Origin: JAHFUS01 sp035689115
Lineage (GTDB): Bacteria; Actinomycetota; Acidimicrobiia; Acidimicrobiales; GCA-2861595
Length of the DNA: 64,000 nt
Direction: 5' to 3'
Assembly (NCBI GenBank): GCA_035689115.1
Contig: DASSMA010000066.1
Location: 1-64,000, forward strand
Both the position numbers and the translations under genes were made by a program. The notes beneath the pieces were generated by a model. It did no database searches. It saw nothing but the letters and a program-made list of their open reading frames with translations, and was not told where the DNA came from. Shown piece after piece: positions 58,072 through 64,000 of this stretch. Positions within the stretch are counted from its first letter, which is position 1. Each line of letters starts with the position of its first letter.

Positions 58072-59868
58072 ATGAGCCAGACGATCGACGTGGAAGTGGG
58101 CCCGGGCGCCATCAGCCCGGCCGCCCTGGCCGACATCGAGAAGTTCGAACGCATGCTCGCGCAGTACCTCGCCGGCGACCTGGAGGAGGACCGCTTCCGG
58201 ATCTTCCGGCTCAACAACGGCATCTACGGCCAGCGCCAGGGCGGGCACAACCAGATGGTACGGGTCAAGATCCCCTACGGGTCCCTTCGCCCCGAGCAGC
58301 TCGACACCCTCGCCCACCTGGCCGACACGTACTCCCGGGGCTGGGGCCACATCACCACCCGCCAGAACATCCAGTTCCACTACGTCCAGCTGGAGCGGAT
58401 CCCCGACGTGCTGCGCGACCTCGCCGTCGTCGGCCTCACCACCCGGGAGGCGTGCGGCGACACCGTGCGCAACGTCACCGGCTGCCACCTGGCCGGCGCC
58501 TGCCCCTACGAGGTGCTCGACATCAGCCCGTGGGCCGAGGCCACCTACCGCCACTTCCTGCGCAACCCCTACGCCCAGCGCCTCCCCCGGAAGTTCAAGA
58601 TCAACTTCTCCGGCTGCGTCACCGACTGCGGCCAGGCCATGTTCAACGACGTGGGGGTCATCGCCGTCAACCGGCCCAACGCCGACGGCACCGTCGAGGC
58701 CGGCTTCCGGGTGTTCTTCGCCGGCGGCCTGGGCGCCAACCCCCACGCCGCCGTCGCCCTGGAGGACTTCACCTCCCGCGAGGACCTCATCCCCACCATC
58801 GAGGCCACCCTCCGCACCTTCGACCACTACGGCAACCGGGAGAACAAGCTCCGGGCCCGCATGAAGTGGCTGCTCGACACCCTCGGGCCCGACGAGGTGC
58901 GCCGGCGCATCCTCAAGGAGCGCCGCATGCTGCTGGGCGCCACCACCTGGTCGGGGCAGCTGCCGGCCTACGTGGCCGAGCACGGCGACGCCCCCGCCGG
59001 CACGTCGTCGGCCGTGAGCCCCACCGCCATGGGCTGGGGCACCAACGTGGTGTTCAAGCGCTCCGACCCCTACGGCCGCTGGGACGACGCCAACGTGGTG
59101 CGGGGCAACGCCAAGGGCACCGTGTCGGCCTACGCCTACGCCCGTCTGGGCGACGTCACCTCCGACCAGTTCCGGGCCGTCGCCTCCCTCCAGCGCGAGC
59201 TGGGGGTCGAGGTCCGGGTCACCAACCGGCAGAACTTCGTGTTCCGCGGCCTCACCGAGGAGCAGCTGCCGGCCCTGTACCAGCGCCTCGAGGCCATCGG
59301 CATGGCCGAGCCCGGTGCCGAGCTGGCCCGCGACGTCGTCAGCTGCCCCGGCGCCGACACCTGCAACCTGGCGGTCACCCAGTCGCGGGGCCTGGCCGAC
59401 GCCATCGGCGCCGCCCTCGAGGAGGCCGGCCTGGCCGACGTGGGCGGCGTGCGCATCAACATCTCCGGCTGCACCAACTCCTGCGGCCAGCACCACGTGG
59501 CCGACATCGGCTTCGTGGGCATGGAGCGGCGGGCCCACAAGCGGTCGGCGCCCGGCTACCAGATGCTGCTGGGCGGCCACGTCGGCATGGAGACCATCGA
59601 GTTCGGCCGCAAGGTGGTGAAGCTTCCCGCCAAGGCGGTGGGCATGGCCACGGTGCGGGTGATCGGGCGCTTCGCCACCGAGCGCGAGGCCGGCGAGTCG
59701 TTCACCTCGTGGCTGGCCCGCTCCGGCGGGGCCGACGCGGTGGGCGCCGGGCTGGAGGACCTCGACCACTTCCCCGCCTACGACGACAACCCCGCCTTCT
59801 ACGTCGACTACGACGAGCAGGCGCCCTACGTCGCCGAGGTGGGCGCCGGGGAGTGCCTCGGATCATGA
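58072..59868 (+). CDS. sir: Sulfite reductase (siroheme, ferredoxin type)
   Basis: Six-electron reduction of sulfite to sulfide; siroheme and a 4Fe-4S cluster. 598 residues. Two nitrite/sulfite half repeats; the cluster ligands are CPGADTC (C-x5-C) and GCTNSCGQHH (C-x3-C). WGHITTRQNIQFHYVQL and NRQNFVFRG are the siroheme arginine regions. The same family includes nitrite reductases; cysH, cysD and cysN next to it make sulfite the substrate. Start is ATG 58072. Stop overlaps cysH by ATGA. Confidence 0.93.
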   Translation: MSQTIDVEVGPGAISPAALADIEKFERMLAQYLAGDLEEDRFRIFRLNNGIYGQRQGGHNQMVRVKIPYGSLRPEQLDTLAHLADTYSRGWGHITTRQNIQFHYVQLERIPDVLRDLAVVGLTTREACGDTVRNVTGCHLAGACPYEVLDISPWAEATYRHFLRNPYAQRLPRKFKINFSGCVTDCGQAMFNDVGVIAVNRPNADGTVEAGFRVFFAGGLGANPHAAVALEDFTSREDLIPTIEATLRTFDHYGNRENKLRARMKWLLDTLGPDEVRRRILKERRMLLGATTWSGQLPAYVAEHGDAPAGTSSAVSPTAMGWGTNVVFKRSDPYGRWDDANVVRGNAKGTVSAYAYARLGDVTSDQFRAVASLQRELGVEVRVTNRQNFVFRGLTEEQLPALYQRLEAIGMAEPGAELARDVVSCPGADTCNLAVTQSRGLADAIGAALEEAGLADVGGVRINISGCTNSCGQHHVADIGFVGMERRAHKRSAPGYQMLLGGHVGMETIEFGRKVVKLPAKAVGMATVRVIGRFATEREAGESFTSWLARSGGADAVGAGLEDLDHFPAYDDNPAFYVDYDEQAPYVAEVGAGECLGS

Positions 59869-60548
59869 GCGTCGTCTCCCGGGGGATCCCCGACCTCGCC
59901 GAGCTGGCCGCCGAGTCGGCCCGCCTCGAGCAGTCGCCGGCCGGCGCCGCCGTGCGCTGGGCCCACGAGCGCTTCGGCGACGGGCTGGTGCTGGCCGCCT
60001 CGTTCCAGGACGCAGTGCTCATCGACATCGCCGAGAAGGCCGCCCCCGGCATCGAGGTGCTGTTCCTCGACACCCAGTACCACTTCGCCGAGACCCTGTG
60101 GTTCGTCGAGGAGCTGCGCAAGCGCTACGACCTCAACCTCAACGTCGTCCACCCCCAGCCCCACGTGGTGCCCGACAACCGTTGGCAGACCGACGTGGAA
60201 GGGTGCTGCGGCGTGCGCAAGGTCGAGCCCCTCGCACGGGCCCTGGACGGCAGGGCGGCCTGGATCACCGGGCTGCGCCGGGTCGACGCGCCCACCCGGG
60301 CCAACGCCCCGGTGGTGTCCTGGGACCTGGCCCGGAACATGGTGAAGATCAACCCGCTGGCCGCCTGGACCGACGACGACATGGCCGGCTACGTGGCCGA
60401 CCACGGCCTGCCCGTGAACCCCCTCACCGAGCGGGGCTACCCGTCGGTGGGGTGCTGGCCGTGCACCCGCCCGGTGGCCCCCGGGGAGGACCCCCGCTCC
60501 GGCCGGTGGGCCGGCAAGGACAAGACCGAGTGTGGCCTCCATGCGTAG
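59865..60548 (+). CDS. cysH: Adenylyl-sulfate reductase (CysH family)
   Basis: Reduces APS to sulfite with thioredoxin. 227 residues. Cysteine pairs EGCCGVRK and CWPCTR would hold a 4Fe-4S cluster, which marks APS rather than PAPS reductase; KTECGLH at the end has the catalytic Cys. TQYHFAETLWFVEEL is the substrate region. No cysC (APS kinase) is seen in the window, consistent with an APS route. Confidence 0.93.
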   Translation: MSVVSRGIPDLAELAAESARLEQSPAGAAVRWAHERFGDGLVLAASFQDAVLIDIAEKAAPGIEVLFLDTQYHFAETLWFVEELRKRYDLNLNVVHPQPHVVPDNRWQTDVEGCCGVRKVEPLARALDGRAAWITGLRRVDAPTRANAPVVSWDLARNMVKINPLAAWTDDDMAGYVADHGLPVNPLTERGYPSVGCWPCTRPVAPGEDPRSGRWAGKDKTECGLHA

Positions 60549-60584
60549 GCCGGAACCCACACCTCGCCGCAGGGAGGCGGCCCG

Positions 60585-61529
60585 ATGACCACGACCCCCC
60601 TCGCCCTGCCCACCCTCGACGACCTCGAGTTCCGGGCCACCACCCGCAGCCACCTCGACGCCCTGGAGGCGGAGGCCATCTTCGTCCTGCGCGAGGTGGC
60701 CGGCGAGTTCGAGCGGCCCGCCCTGCTCTTCAGCGGCGGCAAGGACTCGGCCGTCCTCCTGCATCTGGCCGAGAAGGCGTTCGCCCCCGCTCCCCTGCCC
60801 TTCCCGGTCATGCACGTCGACACCGGCCACAACTTCCCCGAGGTGCTCGACTTCCGCGACCGCCGCACCGCCGGCGTGGGGCACCGCCTGGTGGTGGCCT
60901 CCGTGCAGGCGTCCATCGACGCCGGCCGGGTCACCGACGACGGCGGCAGCCGGAACCGCCACCAGGCCGTCACCCTGCTCGACGCCATCGCCTCCCACGG
61001 CTTCGACGCCTGCCTGGGCGGCGGGCGGCGCGACGAGGAGAAGGCCCGGGCCAAGGAGCGGGTGTTCTCGTTCCGCAACAAGGCCGGTCAGTGGGATCCC
61101 TCGGGCCAGCGCCCCGAGCCGTGGAACCTCTACAACGGCCGCCTGAACGCCGGCGAGAACATGCGGGTCTTCCCGATCTCCAACTGGACCGAGCTCGACG
61201 TGTGGGAGTACATCGCCCGCGAGGGCATCGAGCTGCCGCCCATGTACTACGCCCACCGCCGGGTGGTGGTCGAGCGCGACGGCATGCTCCTCGCCGTGTG
61301 CCCCCAGGTGCAGCCCGGCCCCGGAGAGGCGGCGTTCGAGACCACCGTCCGCTACCGCACCGTGGGCGACATGTCGTGCACCGGCGCCGTGCGCTCCACC
61401 GCCGCCACCGTCGAGGCGATCCTCGACGAGCTGGCCCTCACCCGAGTCACCGAGCGGGGCGCCACCCGCGCCGACGACCGCTTCTCGGAGGCGGCCATGG
61501 AGGACCGCAAGAAGGAAGGCTATTTTTGA
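60585..61529 (+). CDS. cysD: Sulfate adenylyltransferase small subunit
   Basis: 314 residues. Makes APS from sulfate and ATP with CysN. PP-loop LLFSGGKDSAVLLHL, HVDTGHNFPEVLDFRD, and GGGRRDEEKARAKERVFSFR, all standard. 36 bases after cysH. Stop overlaps cysN by TTGA. Confidence 0.96.
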   Translation: MTTTPLALPTLDDLEFRATTRSHLDALEAEAIFVLREVAGEFERPALLFSGGKDSAVLLHLAEKAFAPAPLPFPVMHVDTGHNFPEVLDFRDRRTAGVGHRLVVASVQASIDAGRVTDDGGSRNRHQAVTLLDAIASHGFDACLGGGRRDEEKARAKERVFSFRNKAGQWDPSGQRPEPWNLYNGRLNAGENMRVFPISNWTELDVWEYIAREGIELPPMYYAHRRVVVERDGMLLAVCPQVQPGPGEAAFETTVRYRTVGDMSCTGAVRSTAATVEAILDELALTRVTERGATRADDRFSEAAMEDRKKEGYF

Positions 61530-62809
61530 CCTCCCTCGCCGACGCCGGCCTCCTGCGGGTGGCCACCGCCGGCTCGGTGGACGACGGCAAGAGCACCCTC
61601 ATCGGCCGGCTCCTCTGGGACGCCAAGGCCATCCTCGAGGACCAGGTCGCCGCCGTCACCCACGCCAGCCGGGCCCGGGGCCACGACGGGGTGCACCTGG
61701 CCATGCTCACCGACGGCCTGCGGGCCGAGCGGGACCAGGGCATCACCATCGACGTCGCCTACCGGTACTTCGCCACGCCCCGCCGGCGGTTCGTGCTCAC
61801 CGACACGCCGGGCCACTTCGAGTACACCCGCAACATGGTCACCGGCGCCTCCAACGCCGACCTGGCCGTGGTCCTCGTCGACGCCCGCAACGGCGTGCTC
61901 GAGCAGACCCGCCGCCACGCCGTCATCGCGTCGATGCTGCACCTGCCTCATGTGGTCGTGGCGGTCAACAAGATGGACCTGGTGGGTTGGGACCAGGCGG
62001 TGTTCACCCGCATCTGCGAGGAGCTCACCGCCTTCGTCAACCGCTTCGACGAGCCCTCGCTCACCTTCATCCCGATGTCCGCCAAGCTGGGCGACAACGT
62101 GGTCGAGCCGTCGGCCAACATGCCGTGGTACGACGGCCCTCCCCTCCTCACCTACCTCGAGGAGGTGCCGCTCGACGACCGGGCCCCCACCCTCGGCGCC
62201 CGCCTCCCCGTCCAGGTGGTGCTCCCCGGCGACCCGCCCGGCCTGGCCGGGCAGGTGGTGGCCGGCGTGCTGCGCACCGGCGACGACGTGGTGGTGCTCC
62301 CCGCCGGCGTGCCCGGCACCATCGCCGCCATCGAGACGCCGGCCGGGCCGGTGCGGGAGGCCTCGGCCGGCGACGCCGTCACCCTCCGGCTGGCCGGCGA
62401 CGTGCCCGCCACCCGGGGCGACATGGTGAGCCTCCTCGGGGCCGAGCCGATGGTCGACCGCCACCTGGAGGCCCTGCTGTGCTGGATGAGCGACGAGCCG
62501 CTGGTCGCCGGCGCCCGCTACGCCCTCAAGCACACCAGCCGGTGGTGCTCGGCGGTGGTCGACGAGCTTCGCTACCGCCTCGACATCGAGAGTCTCGAGC
62601 ACGCCGGCGCCCGCTCCCTGCGCCCCAACGACATCGGCGGCGTGTCGCTCCGCCTCGACGCCGAACTGGCTTTCGACGCGTACCGGAACAACCGGGCAAC
62701 CGGTAGCTTCATCCTCGTGGACGAGACCACCCACGTCACCGTGGCCGCCGGGATGATCGTGGGCCGGCTGGCCGCCACCCTCGAGCGCGCCCTTCCCACC
62801 GCCGGCTGA
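61526..62809 (+). CDS. cysN: Sulfate adenylyltransferase GTPase subunit
   Basis: 427 residues. GTPase that drives CysD. G1 GSVDDGKSTLIGRLLWD, G3 DTPGHFEYTRNM, G4 NKMDLVGW, G5 region SAKLGDNV. Length shows there is no fused CysC kinase domain, in agreement with the APS-reductase type of CysH. Start is TTG 61526, overlapping the cysD stop. Confidence 0.95.
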   Translation: MTSLADAGLLRVATAGSVDDGKSTLIGRLLWDAKAILEDQVAAVTHASRARGHDGVHLAMLTDGLRAERDQGITIDVAYRYFATPRRRFVLTDTPGHFEYTRNMVTGASNADLAVVLVDARNGVLEQTRRHAVIASMLHLPHVVVAVNKMDLVGWDQAVFTRICEELTAFVNRFDEPSLTFIPMSAKLGDNVVEPSANMPWYDGPPLLTYLEEVPLDDRAPTLGARLPVQVVLPGDPPGLAGQVVAGVLRTGDDVVVLPAGVPGTIAAIETPAGPVREASAGDAVTLRLAGDVPATRGDMVSLLGAEPMVDRHLEALLCWMSDEPLVAGARYALKHTSRWCSAVVDELRYRLDIESLEHAGARSLRPNDIGGVSLRLDAELAFDAYRNNRATGSFILVDETTHVTVAAGMIVGRLAATLERALPTAG

Positions 62810-62817
62810 GCGCACCG

Positions 62818-63111
62818 ATGGCAGTCCCGTCCTTCCGGGAGGTCGTCGGCTTCCTCGTCCGCAGCTCGAAGCGCATCGCCGTCACCATCGTGGGCGGCGC
62901 GCTGGTGGTCGTCGGCCTGGCCATGCTGGTGCTGCCGGGGCCGGGCATCCTGGTGGTGGTCGCCGGCTTCGCCGTGCTCGGCACGCAGTACGCCTGGGCG
63001 GCCGCCGCCCTGGAGCGCACCAAGCGGGCCGCCCTGCACGCCGGCGAGGTGGCCAAGGGGGCGGCCGGCGCCGCCGCCCGCACCGTGCGGCGGCCCTTCC
63101 GCCGGTCCTAG
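62818..63111 (+). CDS. PGPGW-type small membrane protein
   Basis: 97 residues with two hydrophobic helices joined as GLAMLVLPGPGILVVVAGFA, the PGPGW family's signature turn, and an Arg-rich end RRPFRRS. Eight bases after cysN. Its TAG shares bases with the TAG of the convergent slipin gene (CTAG, 63108-63111). Function unknown. Confidence 0.8.
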   Translation: MAVPSFREVVGFLVRSSKRIAVTIVGGALVVVGLAMLVLPGPGILVVVAGFAVLGTQYAWAAAALERTKRAALHAGEVAKGAAGAAARTVRRPFRRS

Positions 63112-63881
63112 GACCGGGGGACCACCTGGCTCACCGCCCGGGCCGCCTCCAGCAGCTCGATGGGGATGGGGAAGATGATGGTGGAGTTGTTCTCGGCCGA
63201 GATCTCGGCCATCGTCTGGAGCTGGCGGAGCTGGAGGGCGCCGGGCGAGGCGGCGATCACGTTGGCCGCCTCGCCGAGCTTCTGCGAGGCCTGGAGCTCG
63301 CCCTCGGCGGCGATGATCTTGGCCCGGCGCTCACGCTCGGCTTCCGCCTGGCGGGCCATGGCCCGCTGCATCTGCTCGGGCAGCCCCACGTCGCGGATCT
63401 CCACCCGGTGGACCTTCACGCCCCACGGCTCGGTCTGCACGTCGAGGGCCTGCTGGAGCTCGGTGTCGATGCGGTCCCGCTCGCTGAGCAGCTGGTCGAG
63501 TTCGTGGCGCCCAACGGTGGCGCGCAACGTGGTCTGGGCCACCAGCTGCGACGACTGGTACCAGTCACGGATGCGGACCACCGAGGCGGCGGGGTCGACC
63601 ACCTGGAAGTAGGCCACCGCGTCGACCGTGGCGGTGACGTTGTCCTTGGTGATCACCGCCTGGGACGCCACCGGCACGGCCACGATCTGGAGGTTGGTCT
63701 TGATGATCTTGTCGAGGATCGGGAAGATGAAGAACACGCCCGGGCCCTTGGCGCCCACGCAGCGCCCCAGCCGGAAGATCACGCCGCGCTCGTACTCCTG
63801 GACCACCTTCACCGACTTGGCCAGGAAGATCACCACGAGCACGACCACGACCACGAGCGCACCCAGCACGTTTTCCATCAC
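63108..63881 (-). CDS. Slipin (SPFH/stomatin-like membrane protein)
   Basis: 257 residues. N-terminal helix VLGALVVVVVLVVIFLA, then an SPFH domain (YERGVIFRLGRCVGAKGPG, TKDNVTATVDAVAYFQVVD, LRATVGRHELDQLLSERDRI) and a charged coiled coil MARQAEAERERRAKIIAAEG. Organises membrane microdomains in related proteins. Follows an NfeD-like gene on the same strand, the usual pair. Confidence 0.92.
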   Translation of the reverse strand: MMENVLGALVVVVVLVVIFLAKSVKVVQEYERGVIFRLGRCVGAKGPGVFFIFPILDKIIKTNLQIVAVPVASQAVITKDNVTATVDAVAYFQVVDPAASVVRIRDWYQSSQLVAQTTLRATVGRHELDQLLSERDRIDTELQQALDVQTEPWGVKVHRVEIRDVGLPEQMQRAMARQAEAERERRAKIIAAEGELQASQKLGEAANVIAASPGALQLRQLQTMAEISAENNSTIIFPIPIELLEAARAVSQVVPRS

Positions 63882-63905
63882 GCCTCCTCGGTTCGGGGAC
63901 GAACC

Positions 63906-64000
63906 CTACGAGACAGGCGCGGCGAGCACGACGTGGACGGTCATGCCGGAGTAGCCGCTCACCACCACGTCGGTGCCAGCGGTGAGGTGCTGGTCGCAGG
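63906..64000 (-). CDS. NfeD-like protein, 3' end only
   Basis: The last 31 codons of a gene that starts beyond the window: AGTDVVVSGYSGMTVHVVLA, then APVS and a TAG. G-T-x-V-x-V then V-x-G-x-x-V is the end of an NfeD OB fold. The place directly upstream of the slipin gene supports the call. Confidence 0.55.
   Translation of the reverse strand, partial: CDQHLTAGTDVVVSGYSGMTVHVVLAAPVS

Noticed and set aside
58072..59868. Ferredoxin-nitrite reductase
   Set aside because: Same family, but the gene overlaps cysH and lies in a complete sulfate pathway; no nitrate genes are near.
1..64000. tRNA, rRNA, tmRNA or RNase P RNA genes
   Set aside because: I looked for T-loop and rRNA core patterns and found none; GTTCGAA-like hits lie inside protein genes.

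Overview
This is a contiguous, gene-dense, very GC-rich stretch of bacterial chromosome. GTG and TTG starts are common, and ATGA, GTGA or TTGA stop/start overlaps join many genes. Gene content points to the Actinomycetota: mycothiol synthase (mshD), an S-(hydroxymethyl)mycothiol dehydrogenase (mscR), a BldD regulator with the c-di-GMP signature, menaquinone genes and HrcA/CIRCE heat-shock control. The mix, without Streptomyces or Mycobacterium synteny that I recognise, suggests an uncultured or Acidimicrobiia-like lineage. That placement is inference. I see no rRNA, tRNA, intact mobile element or CRISPR array.

Layout. 0-9.4 kb: histidine biosynthesis on the minus strand, read hisD-hisC-hisB-(palindrome)-hisH-hisA-hisF. 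hisI sits about 4 kb further downstream, cut by the window edge. The gap holds a GroES-like gene, a merR, a 13-helix membrane protein and a secreted valine-proline repeat protein. 9.4-16.4 kb: nth, mshD, a VIT1-type transporter, rlmN, an LCP-family protein, a DUF3152 metallopeptidase-like lipoprotein and small membrane proteins. 16.4-20.9 kb: menaquinone genes menG, menF, menD, menH. 20.9-23.1 kb: a degenerate kinase-like membrane protein overlapping a LysM protein. 23.1-28.4 kb: a lipoprotein, hemW, bldD, rsmE, dnaJ, hrcA and a CIRCE operator. 28.4-32 kb: two coiled-coil repeat proteins, a lipoprotein and a small winged-helix-like protein.

32-38.6 kb: an ECF41-type sigma factor and a YciI-like gene, each preceded by a matching candidate promoter. 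A lower-GC patch (about 33.3-35.9 kb) follows, with an Imm22-like protein, an HEIGH zincin, a small membrane protein and a tyrosine-recombinase remnant. Next come an acyl-CoA dehydrogenase and an ECF sigma factor fused to an anti-sigma-like zinc finger and membrane tail. 38.6-46 kb: cold-shock protein, cysS, valS, mobA and an orphan FtsX-type permease. 46-51 kb: a three-gene overlapping operon (unknown protein, Rieske protein with a chagasin-like tail, GNAT), then fdhD, mscR and a ferredoxin-NADP-reductase-like gene. 51-53 kb: a CopB-type heavy-metal ATPase.

53.2-62.8 kb is a full assimilatory sulfate module. On the minus strand lie sbp-cysT-cysW-cysA and a terminal Rrf2 regulator (uptake and probable control). 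On the plus strand, past a DUF192 lipoprotein gene, lie sir-cysH-cysD-cysN (activation and reduction). The window ends with a PGPGW protein, a slipin and the 3' end of an NfeD-like gene. Near-perfect 43-45 bp palindromes with tiny loops sit at several gene ends. One of them occurs twice, 42 kb apart.
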